Positions 8,961 through 17,994 of a stretch of 64,000 bases of DNA are shown one piece after another; the stretch's first letter is position 1, and each line of letters starts with the position of its first letter. A program made the position numbers and the translations under genes. The notes under the pieces are model-generated. The model saw only the letters and a list, made by a program, of their open reading frames with translations. It was not told where the DNA came from and searched no databases. The stretch is from Terrimesophilobacter sp044464485. GTDB lineage: Bacteria; Actinomycetota; Actinomycetes; Actinomycetales; Microbacteriaceae. The DNA lies in the NCBI GenBank assembly GCA_044464485.1, contig JBIQLG010000012.1, positions 1 through 64,000 on the forward strand, given 5' to 3'.

Positions 8961-9817
8961 GTCGGTCGACGGTGAGCAGATCGCGGGCTCGCTCCCGGAA
9001 GGCGGTTTTCGGCATTGTCGCGATCGCTGTTTCCCTCATCTGGATGTTCCCGGTCTACTGGATGCTGAACTCCTCGCTGTTGCCGAACGTGCAATTGGAA
9101 AACACGACCCCGACATTCCTTCCGTTCGGCGGTTCTCTCGACAACTTCGTTGAGGTCATCAAGGGAGGCACGTTCCTTCCCGCACTCGGAATGAGCGTGG
9201 TCGTCGCGTTTCTCACGGTAGGGGCGTGCCTGATCTTCGCCCTTCTGGCTTCGCTCGCGATCAGCCGATTTCGGTTTCGCGGCCGAAAGTCGTTCGTCAT
9301 CGCAGTCCTCCTCGTGCAGATGCTTCCCGCTGAAGGGCTCTTCATCGCGCAGTACAAGCTCATGTCGGGTCTCGGCCTCATCAACAGCGTGCTCGGCGTG
9401 AGCATCATCTACACCGCAGCCGTCGTGCCGTTCACGATCTGGATGCTCCGCGGATTCGTTGCGGGCATCCCCGCCGACCTTGAGGAAGCCGCCATGGTCG
9501 ACGGGCTGAGTCGCACTCAGGCGTTCCTGCGCATCACGTTCCCGCTGCTCGCACCGGGCCTTGTCGCCGCGGGAGTGTACGCCTTCCTCCAGGCGTGGAA
9601 CGAATTCACGGTCGCTCTCGTCGTTCTTCAGGACACGAGTTCGCAGACGCTGCCGCTGTGGCTGCGCGGATTCATCCAGGCGAGCGCAACGAAGGCCACC
9701 GACTGGGGTCAGGTAATGGCGGCATCCACTCTGGTCGCGCTGCCCGTCATCATCTTTTTCATGTTCGTCCAGGGGAAGATGACGAGCGGACTCGTGAGCG
9801 GGGCGGTCAAGGGTTGA
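8957..9817 (+). CDS. Sugar ABC transporter permease (MalG/UgpE-like)
   Basis: The 286-residue protein has six predicted membrane helices and the EAA docking loop (PADLEEAAMVDGLSRTQAFL). This is the usual second permease of carbohydrate uptake type-1 importers. It starts at a GTG overlapping the previous stop (GTGA). With its partner it forms the channel, and an ATPase from elsewhere must energise it. The MsiK/UgpC-type ATPase at 59537-60640 is the obvious candidate within this window. Confidence 0.9.
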   Translation: MSRSTVSRSRARSRKAVFGIVAIAVSLIWMFPVYWMLNSSLLPNVQLENTTPTFLPFGGSLDNFVEVIKGGTFLPALGMSVVVAFLTVGACLIFALLASLAISRFRFRGRKSFVIAVLLVQMLPAEGLFIAQYKLMSGLGLINSVLGVSIIYTAAVVPFTIWMLRGFVAGIPADLEEAAMVDGLSRTQAFLRITFPLLAPGLVAAGVYAFLQAWNEFTVALVVLQDTSSQTLPLWLRGFIQASATKATDWGQVMAASTLVALPVIIFFMFVQGKMTSGLVSGAVKG

Positions 9818-9863
9818 GTGGAGTGCCTGAGTCGGTCATACGGACCGACGGGGTTGATACTGC

Positions 9864-10832
9864 GTGGACAGCGGAATGACGGGAAGAGCTTTGCGAATCG
9901 GGGTAGACATCGGCGGCACCAAAACGGATGCGGTCGCCATCGACGCTGCGGGGGACATGGTCCAGCAGGTTCGACTGAGCACCGGGTACGGTGCCGATGC
10001 CGTGCTGGCGACCGCAGAGGAAGCCGTGAACCGCGTTGCCGAGCTCGCCGGCATCCGTGTCTCTCAGGCCGCGTCCGTGGGCGTCGGAGTCCCCGGACGG
10101 GTCGATTCTGCCCGCGGCACCGTGGAGCACGCAGTCAACCTCGGAATTGAAGGGCTGGGGTTTGGCGACGAGCTCTCGGCCAGACTCGGTGTTTCTGTGC
10201 ACGTCGAGAACGACGTGAATGCGGCATCCCTCGGCGTGTACTACCTGCTCGAGAAGGAGGGCTGGCCCGACAGCTGCGGCCACTCGATGGCCTATCTGAA
10301 TCTCGGTACGGGTCTCGCTGCGGGTATCGTCATAAATGGGCAAATTTGGCGAGGGTCGCGCGGCACCGCCGGAGAGATCGGACACATTCCCGTGGACCCG
10401 ACCGGGCCGCTCTGCCCGTGCGGTCAGCGCGGGTGTCTGGAAATGTTGGCTTCTGGCTCCGCGATTGCTCGTCAGTGGCCCTCGGTGCACCCCCAACCCG
10501 CGCAGGAACTTTTTGCTGCCGCAGACGCAGGAGACGAGGCCGCGCTAGCCGTGCGAAACGGCGTGCTGCAGAGCGCGGCATCAGCGGTGCGGGTTCTGGT
10601 GTTGACTATTGATGTGGATGTTGTCGTGATGGGTGGCGGAATAGCGTCACTTGGTGAGCCCCTGCTTGACGGGGTGACCGCGGTGCTCAGGGAGAGGGCC
10701 GCCGAGTCTCCGTTTCTTCGTTCCCTCGATCTCGCCGATCGAGTGCGCCTCGTGCCTGCGGGCTTCCCCTCGGCGGCCATGGGCGCAGCACTCGTGGGAA
10801 CGGTCGCCGAGAAGTCTGTGAGCGCCGCCTGA
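9864..10832 (+). CDS. ROK family sugar kinase, probably N-acetylglucosamine kinase
   Basis: The protein starts with the ATP-binding motif IGVDIGGTKTD and carries the ROK zinc motif CPCGQRGCLE (around residue 175) preceded by GEIGHIPVD. There is no N-terminal DNA-binding domain, so this is an enzyme rather than a regulator. Placed directly before nagB (stop and start overlap as TGATG), it most likely phosphorylates imported GlcNAc to GlcNAc-6-phosphate for NagA. Other hexoses such as glucose or mannose cannot be excluded. The start is uncertain: GTG at 9864 or ATG at 9876, neither with a strong ribosome site. Confidence 0.85.
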   Translation: MDSGMTGRALRIGVDIGGTKTDAVAIDAAGDMVQQVRLSTGYGADAVLATAEEAVNRVAELAGIRVSQAASVGVGVPGRVDSARGTVEHAVNLGIEGLGFGDELSARLGVSVHVENDVNAASLGVYYLLEKEGWPDSCGHSMAYLNLGTGLAAGIVINGQIWRGSRGTAGEIGHIPVDPTGPLCPCGQRGCLEMLASGSAIARQWPSVHPQPAQELFAAADAGDEAALAVRNGVLQSAASAVRVLVLTIDVDVVVMGGGIASLGEPLLDGVTAVLRERAAESPFLRSLDLADRVRLVPAGFPSAAMGAALVGTVAEKSVSAA

Positions 10833-11623
10833 TGGCCGAAGTGGTGATTGTGGCCGACGCGGATGCTGCGGGGGAGCTGGCGGCTGCGCACATCGCGCGA
10901 CTCGTAGCGTCGAAACCCGATGCGGTGCTGGGGCTTGCGACCGGGTCAACACCACTGTCGACCTGGAACGCACTCGCGAAGAAGGCGCTCGACTTGTCGA
11001 GAGTGAGCGGTTTCGCTCTTGACGAGTATGTGGGTCTCCCGCCGGGGCATCCGGAATCGTATCGCGCGGTGATCGATCGCGAGGTCGTCGTACCGCTTGG
11101 CCTCACTCCGTCACGGGTTCACGTGCCCGGCGAGGGCGTTGACCTGCCGTCTGCGGGCGCCGCGTACGAGGATGCCATAGTCTCGGCCGGCGGCGTCGAC
11201 CTGCAGGTTTTGGGCATCGGCCGCACCGGCCACATCGGATTCAACGAACCCGGTTCGTCGCTCACGTCGGTCACCCGCGTCAAGACGCTCGCGCGGCAAA
11301 CGCGCATCGACAATTCGCGGTTTTTCGACTCCCTCGACGACGTACCGCGGCACTGCATCACTCAGGGGCTCGGCACCATATTGAGAGCACGAGAACTTTT
11401 GCTCCTCGCGGTCGGGGCGGCGAAGGCCTCGGTCATCGCGCGAGCACTGGAAGGCCCGCTGTCGGCGAGTGTTCCGGCATCCGTCATCCAGCTGCACCCG
11501 CGCTCGCTCGTCATCGTCGACGAGGCTGCGGCGTCAGAGTTGAGCAACATCGAGTACTACCGGGATGCCTGGGAGAACCGGCTCGACTGGGACAGCGACG
11601 GGGCCATCAGCTTTCCAGCGTGA
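10832..11623 (+). CDS. nagB: Glucosamine-6-phosphate deaminase
   Basis: The enzyme converts glucosamine-6-phosphate to fructose-6-phosphate and ammonia, the last step of GlcNAc catabolism. Family motifs are visible: GLATGSTP near residue 34, LDEYVGL near 65, and GIGRTGHIGFNEPG near 128. The length of 263 residues matches NagB. It is coupled to the ROK kinase upstream. nagA lies convergently about 400 bp downstream, separated by a decayed gene, so the pathway genes no longer form a single operon. Confidence 0.95.
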   Translation: MAEVVIVADADAAGELAAAHIARLVASKPDAVLGLATGSTPLSTWNALAKKALDLSRVSGFALDEYVGLPPGHPESYRAVIDREVVVPLGLTPSRVHVPGEGVDLPSAGAAYEDAIVSAGGVDLQVLGIGRTGHIGFNEPGSSLTSVTRVKTLARQTRIDNSRFFDSLDDVPRHCITQGLGTILRARELLLLAVGAAKASVIARALEGPLSASVPASVIQLHPRSLVIVDEAAASELSNIEYYRDAWENRLDWDSDGAISFPA

Positions 11624-11952
11624 CTCACACCGGAGACCCCCGAGGTCACCGACGACAAGTTGCTTTGAGGATCGTAATCGATGGTTGTCACCGGCCCGGT
11701 CACACTCTGGGTCGAGGTGGCCGACTGGTTGCGGTTACCGTTGCCGTCGAACTGGAAATCAATCGTCACCTCGGCGGAGGCGCTGACGAGAGAAGTGAGT
11801 TGCTGAGCAGCGTTATAGGTAAGCGTTGAACCAGCAGGGGTTCCGGTGAGCTGACCCGCAGCGGTCGTGGTGAAACTGCCTTCCGCACCCGACGCCGCAA
11901 GCGGAACCCCCGCCCGTGGTTGGGCTTGATCCAGCCGAGCCGATGCTGGCAG
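11624..11952 (-). pseudogene. Remnant of a YD-repeat (Rhs/WapA-like) gene
   Basis: The 399-bp gap between nagB and nagA contains an open minus-strand frame whose translation has typical YD-repeat features: GSTLTYNAAQQLTSLVSA, then FQFDGNGNRNQ, then TIDYDPQSNLSSVTSG. The frame is bounded upstream by a TGA (11955-11953) and downstream the similarity ends exactly at the nagB stop. Full Rhs-type proteins are 1000-3000 residues, so only about 110 residues survive. No start codon with a ribosome site is present. I read it as a fossil left by deletion of a large polymorphic-toxin or wall-associated gene. The remaining bases up to nagA show nothing else. Confidence 0.75.
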
Positions 11953-12022
11953 TCACCGCGTCCCGGCACCAAGAGCACGGCGAGTCGGGCCGCGCACCTC
12001 GACCGATCGCAGCCGAGGCTAC

Positions 12023-13183
12023 CTAGTGCGCAGAGTCAGGTGAGACAAGCGACGCCTGCGCCCAAACGCGGTCGACGTGCAGTTCGTGATCGAGAATCAC
12101 GGCGTCTGCGGCGAAGCCGGGCTTCAGAAGGCCGAAGCAGTGATCGAGTCCGAGAGTCCGGGCGGGGACGAGGGTGAGCGCGGCCACGGCGTCGCGAAGC
12201 GAAATCTCCGCGAGGTTCACCGCGTTGCGGAGCGCGACATCCTGCGTGAGCGTGGAACCGGCGATGGCGCCCGTGTCCGCGAGAGTTGCGATCCCGTCTC
12301 GTACGCGGACCGCGAGGGAGCCGAGAAGGTAGTCGCCGTCCGATGCGGCCGCCGCGGCCATGGCGTCGGTGATGAGCGCGACGCGGTCGGGCGCCTCCCG
12401 AAACGTCAGAGCGGCAACATCCGGATGCACATGGTGGCCGTCAAGAATGAGCTCGACGGTCACTCGGTCGTCCTCGAATGCCGCGACCACGGGCCCCGGT
12501 GCGCGGTGATGGATGCCGTTCATCGCGTTGAAGGCGTGGGTGAGGATGCGCGCCCCGCGATCGAAAGCTTCACGGGCAAGATCGAAATTCGCGTCAGTGT
12601 GGCCGACGGCGACAGCGACTCCCGCTGCTACCAGCACATCGATAGCGTCGAGGGCATTTTCGAGCTCGGGCGCGAGAGTGATCTGGCGGAGGGTCCCGCG
12701 GCTGACGTCGATGAGTCGCTCGACGACTGCCGGCTCTGGCGGGATCAGGAAGGTCTCATTGTGTGCTCCCTTGCGCGCGGGGGAAAGAAACGGTCCCTCA
12801 AGGTGCGCCCCCAGAATGGTGGAGTCGCTCTCCGCGAGCTCCGCGATAAGCGCAAGGCTCTTTGCGAGCCGCCGGTGTGGATTTGACACGAGGCTCAGAA
12901 CCGACCGGGTCGTGCCGTGCGCCCGATGCGCGGCAATGGCCACGCGGATGTCGTCGGCAGTTCCATCGAAGGAGCACCCCCCGCCGCCGTGCCCGTGGAG
13001 GTCGATGAAACCGGGAACGAGCCAATTGCCGGCCACGTCTACCCGATCAATCCGGCCTAGGAGATCCTCTGGAATAGCACCGCTGCCCGTCGAGGTGATG
13101 GTGTCGCCGTCGACCAGCATCCAGAAGCCATCGACGAGCCCGTCGGCATCCAGCTTTCGTGCGCCGTGAAACAGGATGCTCAT
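12023..13183 (-). CDS. nagA: N-acetylglucosamine-6-phosphate deacetylase
   Basis: The enzyme removes acetate from GlcNAc-6-phosphate to give glucosamine-6-phosphate for NagB. Metal and catalytic motifs are all present: DLHGHG near residue 57, HLEGPF near 125, VGHTDA, THAFNAM, and the catalytic Asp in ALITDAM. The length of 386 residues is normal. The ATG overlaps the stop of the YrdB-like gene (ATGA), so translation is coupled to it. It converges on nagB across the Rhs-like relic. Confidence 0.95.
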   Translation of the reverse strand: MSILFHGARKLDADGLVDGFWMLVDGDTITSTGSGAIPEDLLGRIDRVDVAGNWLVPGFIDLHGHGGGGCSFDGTADDIRVAIAAHRAHGTTRSVLSLVSNPHRRLAKSLALIAELAESDSTILGAHLEGPFLSPARKGAHNETFLIPPEPAVVERLIDVSRGTLRQITLAPELENALDAIDVLVAAGVAVAVGHTDANFDLAREAFDRGARILTHAFNAMNGIHHRAPGPVVAAFEDDRVTVELILDGHHVHPDVAALTFREAPDRVALITDAMAAAAASDGDYLLGSLAVRVRDGIATLADTGAIAGSTLTQDVALRNAVNLAEISLRDAVAALTLVPARTLGLDHCFGLLKPGFAADAVILDHELHVDRVWAQASLVSPDSAH

Positions 13184-13572
13184 TCGGACTCCTCGCGCTG
13201 CTCCCGTGCCATCTCCCTGCGAAGATTCAGGGTTCCACTGAGGAGGGCGAGGACGGCAAACACGATCGCCACGATCGGCTGATCCAGCATCGCCCACGCG
13301 ATGGCTGCGGAGCCCATTACCGCAATCTCCACGAGCCCTCTGCCGACCGGGTCGAGCGGTATGCGCGCTTTCGGCGACCGGAACAGTCCCCACACGAGGA
13401 TCGCGAACAGCGGGGTTCCGATCATGAAGAGGACGCCCGGCCACGGGAACGGCCAGGCGAGGTAACCCCAGTAGCCGAGGGTGAAGAACGCGAAAAGTTC
13501 GAGCAGAAATCTCAGTACCTCGTTTGCGCCCACCGTGATGTCACGGGGTGTTTCAGAGCGCGAATCGGACAC
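13180..13572 (-). CDS. YrdB family membrane protein (DUF2568)
   Basis: A 130-residue protein with four predicted membrane helices and the pattern of small actinobacterial/Bacillus YrdB proteins (FWP..GVLFMIGTPLFAI.VWG-like block, then PLDPVGRGLVEI). Its function is unknown. It is the first gene of a two-gene unit with nagA through a 4-base overlap, although a functional tie to amino sugars is not established. Confidence 0.7.
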   Translation of the reverse strand: MSDSRSETPRDITVGANEVLRFLLELFAFFTLGYWGYLAWPFPWPGVLFMIGTPLFAILVWGLFRSPKARIPLDPVGRGLVEIAVMGSAAIAWAMLDQPIVAIVFAVLALLSGTLNLRREMAREQREESE

Positions 13573-13627
13573 GCCACAAGCCTAGCGAGCGTTGCGAGTG
13601 TCACGCGCGGGGCGCGACATCCGAAAC

Positions 13628-14491
13628 TCAGCGGAAAATTATCGTGCGCTGACCATCGAGAAGCACGCGGTTTTGCGAGAACCAGGTCACGGCCTGGGTG
13701 AGCGTGCGGGACTCCTCATCCTGGCCGATCGAACGCAGTTCCTCTGGCGAACGGGAATGATCGACCCGCACCACGTTCTGTTCGATGATGGGGCCCTCAT
13801 CCAGGTCATCGGTGACGAAGTGCGCGGTCGCGCCGATGAGTTTCACGCCGCGAGCGTGGGCCTGGCGATACGGGTTCGCGCCCTTGAAGCCGGGAAGGAA
13901 CGAGTGGTGGATGTTGATCATGCGGCCCGCGAGCTCCGCGCACAGCTCCGCCGAAAGCACCTGCATGTATCGCGCGAGCACGACAAGTTCGATGTCGTAA
14001 CTTGTCACCGCCTCACGAATGCGATCCTCGAACCGCGCTTTTTCTTCCGCGGAGGTCACCGGCTGGGACTCGAAGGGGATTCCATAGAACTCCGCGAGGC
14101 CGGAAAGATCGTCGTGATTGCTGAGCACGAGGGGGATTTCCACGCAAATCTGACCCGCCCGCTGCCGAAAGAGCACATCGTTGAGGCAGTGGCCGGCCTT
14201 CGACACGAGAACGAGCGTGCGCAGTGGGCGGCCCAGCCTGTCCAGACTCCAGTCCATGTCGAACTGCCGGGCAACCGGAGTGATGTGGGACTCGAACGCC
14301 GCGCGATCGGTATCTGCCGCAACCTGAATCCGCATGAAGAATCGGCCGGTGTCCAGACTCGCGAACTGCTGCGACTCCGTGATGTTGCCCCCGGCCGCCA
14401 CAATCGCGCCGCTAATCGCATGCACGATTCCCGGACGATCTGCGCACATGACGACGAGAACCCATTGGCCAGACTCGTTTGACTCCCTCAC
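13628..14491 (-). CDS. purU: Formyltetrahydrofolate deformylase
   Basis: The enzyme hydrolyses 10-formyl-THF to formate and THF, balancing one-carbon pools and purine synthesis. An N-terminal ACT domain (about 1-85) precedes a formyltransferase domain with the catalytic region INIHHSFLPGFKGANPY and the downstream ATAHFVTDDLDEGPI loop. The length of 287 residues matches PurU. The GTG start lies 6 bases after a TACGCT box, which suggests a leaderless message. The folate genes glyA-folD lie 5.4 kb away. Confidence 0.95.
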   Translation of the reverse strand: MRESNESGQWVLVVMCADRPGIVHAISGAIVAAGGNITESQQFASLDTGRFFMRIQVAADTDRAAFESHITPVARQFDMDWSLDRLGRPLRTLVLVSKAGHCLNDVLFRQRAGQICVEIPLVLSNHDDLSGLAEFYGIPFESQPVTSAEEKARFEDRIREAVTSYDIELVVLARYMQVLSAELCAELAGRMINIHHSFLPGFKGANPYRQAHARGVKLIGATAHFVTDDLDEGPIIEQNVVRVDHSRSPEELRSIGQDEESRTLTQAVTWFSQNRVLLDGQRTIIFR

Positions 14492-14497
14492 CTGACC

Positions 14498-14503
14498 AGC
14501 GTA
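14498..14503 (-). promoter_or_regulatory. -10 box TACGCT for purU, leaderless start inferred
   Basis: On the minus strand TACGCT is followed by six bases and the GTG of purU. No Shine-Dalgarno sequence fits between them, so transcription probably begins at the start codon. Confidence 0.55.
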
Positions 14504-14598
14504 GAGGAATGGTGCGGGTATTCTGGAAGCGATGCTGTCGGATCACAGCATCCAGCGGGCGGCTTCACGCACCACAACATACAAAGGACTCAACGGGA

Positions 14599-15816
14599 AT
14601 GCGTGCGTCGAAAACCGAAAACGGGTTCCCGTTGGTCGGTCTTCTGACTCTCGCTGGCGCGATATTCACCGCGGTGACGAGCGAGTTCCTGCCCACCGGA
14701 CTGCTGCCGGAGATGGCAGAGGGTCTTGGCGTACCCCAATCCAGCATCGGCTTGCTGATCACCGTGTTCGCGGCGACCGTTGTGGCGACGGCGGCCCCGC
14801 TCGCCGGCGTCACGAGGAGGCTGCCGCGAAAAACTCTGGTCATTGTCGTGCTGATCACATTTGCGGCATCCAACTTTCTGAGCGCGCTCGCGCCCAGCTA
14901 CGAGTTCATGGTTGCCTCACGCATTCTCGGTGGACTCTCGCACGGCTTGTTCTGGGCCGTCGTCGGCGCGTATCCGGCGCACCTGGTTGCACCTCGGCAT
15001 CTTGCGCGCGCGGTGGCCATCACTTCTGCGGGCGGATCTGCGGCATTTGTGCTGGGGGTTCCCGCAGGGACCGCACTCGGTCACGCGCTCGGATGGCGCC
15101 TCGCCTTTATCGTCGTGGGAGCGGTCGTGCTCACGCTCGCCGTGCTCGTGCTGTTCTTTCTCCCGGCAGTCGACCACCACCAGCGGTTGGCGACGGGAGA
15201 GATCAGGCTCCCCCTTCGCAAGGATCGCTCGTGGGGCGGAGTGATTCTCGTGTGCATGATCATCACCCTCCTCATGGTGGGACACAACGTGTACTACACC
15301 TACATCGTTCCGTTCTTTACGGAGATCAATGGGTTCCCCATCGAATCGGTGAGTATTCTCCTTCTCGTTTACGGAGGTTCGGGAGCGATTGGTCTTCTGC
15401 TGGTCGGTATCTACGGCGGCCGCTTTCCGCGCGCCGGCCTGCTGGTGAGTGTTCTTGCGATAGCCGCGGCTGTCGCCACGATGGCACTGCTGCCTTCGGC
15501 CACCATCCTCGTTCTGATCGCCCTCGTGCTGTGGGGCGCGGCATTCGGCGGCACACCGGCCCTTCTGCAGACACGCGTACTTCAGATCGCCTCGCCGCAA
15601 CTCCGCGACGTTTCTGCAGCGCTCGTGACGACATCGTTCAACGTCGGGATCGGTGGCGGCGCACTCGTCGGTTCGCTCATCCTCGACGGCTGGGGTCTCA
15701 AAGTTCTGCCGTTCGTGGACATCGCGGTTGTTGGCCTCGTGCTCGTGCTCATCGTCGTGAGCGAACTGTATTTTCGCGAGAGGCGCGCAAAAGCGGTGCG
15801 GCTAGTCGAGCCGTGA
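14599..15816 (+). CDS. MFS transporter (AraJ/DHA1-like)
   Basis: The 405-residue product has twelve predicted membrane helices. After helix 2 it carries GVTRRLPRKTLVIVV, which fits the MFS loop 2-3 motif. EFLPTGLLPEMAEGLGV at the N-terminus is typical of AraJ/NepI-like sugar, nucleoside or drug effluxers. I chose the ATG at 14599, with AAAGGA upstream; the frame is open to 14479 without support. It overlaps the convergent Ddn-like gene by 15 bp. The substrate is unknown. Confidence 0.85.
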   Translation: MRASKTENGFPLVGLLTLAGAIFTAVTSEFLPTGLLPEMAEGLGVPQSSIGLLITVFAATVVATAAPLAGVTRRLPRKTLVIVVLITFAASNFLSALAPSYEFMVASRILGGLSHGLFWAVVGAYPAHLVAPRHLARAVAITSAGGSAAFVLGVPAGTALGHALGWRLAFIVVGAVVLTLAVLVLFFLPAVDHHQRLATGEIRLPLRKDRSWGGVILVCMIITLLMVGHNVYYTYIVPFFTEINGFPIESVSILLLVYGGSGAIGLLLVGIYGGRFPRAGLLVSVLAIAAAVATMALLPSATILVLIALVLWGAAFGGTPALLQTRVLQIASPQLRDVSAALVTTSFNVGIGGGALVGSLILDGWGLKVLPFVDIAVVGLVLVLIVVSELYFRERRAKAVRLVEP

Positions 15817-16320
15817 TGGTGGCAGTTCACTCACCGGGTGCAGGCGAAACAGCCTGACCACGCGACCGGATTCCCGCTCGTACGATCGGTAGCCCGGCCA
15901 CTGCATTTCGATGAGTTTCCACGCGGCGTCTCTCTCGTCGTCGCCGATGAGGGTGGCGTGCGCCCGGAGCCTGCGACCGCGCACGGTGATATCGGCCTCC
16001 GGATGTGCGAGCAGGTTGTATGTCCATCCCGGATGCTTCTCCCGCGCAAAACTCGTTCCGGCAACAATCGCATTGCCCATGCCGTCTGGCGTATACATGA
16101 GCTCGGTATCGCGCACCTCTCCCGACTTTGCGCCCACTGAATGCAGGGTGAGCGAGTGCACGAGCAGACCACTGACCTGCACGCGACCACCCGTCAACCC
16201 TTTGACCAGAAGCTCGAGAGACGGCAGCGCCCGGGGGCCCAACCATCGAAACGCTTTCGTTCTCGTGAGCGGCGCGATGACCGAGCGCACGGCGTGAAGG
16301 ACTGGGGCCATGCGCATCAT
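15802..16320 (-). CDS. Nitroreductase/deazaflavin-dependent oxidoreductase family protein (DUF385, Ddn-like)
   Basis: The 172-residue protein has the split-barrel features of the Ddn family: LHSVGAKSGEVRDTELMY, then GTSFAREKHPGWTYNLLAHP. Relatives bind F420 or other flavins and reduce quinones or nitro compounds. Three in-frame ATGs occur at the start (MMRM), after a GAGGAAG site. Its last 15 bases overlap the MFS gene tail to tail. The physiological substrate is unknown. Confidence 0.8.
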   Translation of the reverse strand: MMRMAPVLHAVRSVIAPLTRTKAFRWLGPRALPSLELLVKGLTGGRVQVSGLLVHSLTLHSVGAKSGEVRDTELMYTPDGMGNAIVAGTSFAREKHPGWTYNLLAHPEADITVRGRRLRAHATLIGDDERDAAWKLIEMQWPGYRSYERESGRVVRLFRLHPVSELPPSRLD

Positions 16321-16375
16321 TCTTCCTCACTTCTCGAGTGCGGGGCGTCACTCTCGAATCTGACGCAACCGGAAC

Positions 16376-17956
16376 TCACTGCCACGGCACACCGGGCACC
16401 CTTTTGTACCCGATGCCCGCTGCGTCAAGATACGGGCCGAAGGACGCGAGACGGCGAGTGAAGTCATCATAGTTTCGGGCATCCTGCGCCATCCACCCCA
16501 CCTCCGCGATGGCGACAATGCGGGGAAAGGCCATGTATTCGATGTCGGCCATGGTCTCCACGGTCTCCGTCCACAGTGGCGCCTCCACGCCGAGGACGCT
16601 GTCGGCAGGGTGCCCGGGGAAGATGGCGGCAGGATCCCAGTTGTAGGCTTCAGCGAGCGTGAGCGGAGCCTCGGCCCACTTGGTGCCGATGTCTTCACCC
16701 AGGTCGTATTTCTGATCCATGTACGCGACATTCGCGGGCGACACGATGAGCTTGCCCCCTGCATTCAGGATGTTCTGGGTGAGCACGTAGGACCCGCCCC
16801 TGGGGGTGGTGTAGTCCCAGTATTGGCCGATCGTTCCCGACGGAAGCGCCGTGCCATAGCCGATGTCGTGCCAGCCAACCACAGTTTTTCCGTGCGCAGC
16901 GGCGATCGCGGTGGCCCGATTGATGAAGTCGATGTACTGCGCGGTTGTCGTGGCATCGGATTCGTCTCCGCCAATGTGAATCCACGGTCCGGGGGTCAGC
17001 GAGGCAAGCTGACTGAGAACATCGTTCACAAATTGCCACACCACGTCTTTGCCCGTGCACAGCGCCGAAAATCCGACGCTCATTCCGAAGTAGAGAGATC
17101 GGGCATGCCCGTTGCAGTTGAGTTCTGCATAGGAGGCGAGCGCGGCATTCGTGTGCCCCGGCATGTCGATTTCGGGCACTATCGTGATGAAGCGTGCTGC
17201 CGCGTACGCGACAATTTCGCTGTACTGCGCCTGCGTGTAGAACCCGCCCACACCCCCGCCGACCTGCCGAGAACCGCCGACTTCGGTGAGTCGCGGCCAC
17301 CCCTTGATCTCGATGCGCCAGCCCTGGTCGTCGCTGAGGTGCAGGTGCAAAACGTTCAATTTGAGCATCGCGATGTCATCGATGTAGCGCTTGACGTCGT
17401 CGACTCCGAAAAAGTGTCGCGCGACATCGAGCATGGCACCTCGATACGTGTAGCGGGGATAGTCGGTGATCGTGGTCGCGACGATGCCGTAGCTTGTGGT
17501 CGTCGGGGTCGAGGGCGGAATGAGTTGCCGAAGTGTTTGAACGCCGTCGAAAAGCCCTTCCGGCTCGCTTGCGGCAAGCCAGACGAGGTCCTTCGTGACG
17601 CGCAGTTCGTAGCCGCCGGGTACGTGGCCCGGCTCGACGATGAGAACGATATTGCCCCGGCCAGAGAGCGGAAGAGAGAGGCCCGTGAGTGGACGAAGCA
17701 CGTTGACGAGGTATTCGGCGATCGGGGCGGCGGCTCCTCGCGCATCCACCGAACTCGTGCCGTCGAGCATGAATGCGCCCTCTCCGGCCACGCGGGAGAC
17801 CGGCGAGGGGACCACGCTTCGATCCAGCACGGATATCGGAGACTCGTAGGTCGTTTCAGGTGCAGGAGCCGCGATGGTCGCGCCCGCTGCGGGAAGAGCG
17901 ACGGCCAGCAGTGCAGCGAGCGGCACGTACCAGCCGACCCGGTGCAGGAAAGCCAT
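16376..17956 (-). CDS. Exported beta-N-acetylhexosaminidase (GH20), first copy
   Basis: A signal peptide with hydrophobic core (PLAALLAVALPAAGA) is followed by a GH20 N-terminal alpha/beta domain and the catalytic barrel. The catalytic Asp-Glu pair is visible in WIHIGGDES (about residue 310), and LHLHLSDDQGWRIEI and VPEIDMPGHTNAAL are typical substrate-site strands. The enzyme should release terminal GlcNAc or GalNAc from chito-oligosaccharides outside the cell. It sits just downstream of a paralogue on the same strand with a 38-bp gap and a GAGGG ribosome site. It probably feeds the GlcNAc importer and NagAB enzymes in this window. Confidence 0.93.
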   Translation of the reverse strand: MAFLHRVGWYVPLAALLAVALPAAGATIAAPAPETTYESPISVLDRSVVPSPVSRVAGEGAFMLDGTSSVDARGAAAPIAEYLVNVLRPLTGLSLPLSGRGNIVLIVEPGHVPGGYELRVTKDLVWLAASEPEGLFDGVQTLRQLIPPSTPTTTSYGIVATTITDYPRYTYRGAMLDVARHFFGVDDVKRYIDDIAMLKLNVLHLHLSDDQGWRIEIKGWPRLTEVGGSRQVGGGVGGFYTQAQYSEIVAYAAARFITIVPEIDMPGHTNAALASYAELNCNGHARSLYFGMSVGFSALCTGKDVVWQFVNDVLSQLASLTPGPWIHIGGDESDATTTAQYIDFINRATAIAAAHGKTVVGWHDIGYGTALPSGTIGQYWDYTTPRGGSYVLTQNILNAGGKLIVSPANVAYMDQKYDLGEDIGTKWAEAPLTLAEAYNWDPAAIFPGHPADSVLGVEAPLWTETVETMADIEYMAFPRIVAIAEVGWMAQDARNYDDFTRRLASFGPYLDAAGIGYKRVPGVPWQ

Positions 17957-17994
17957 GGATTACCCTCACGTTGGCGTGCGGCGTTCCGACGAGA

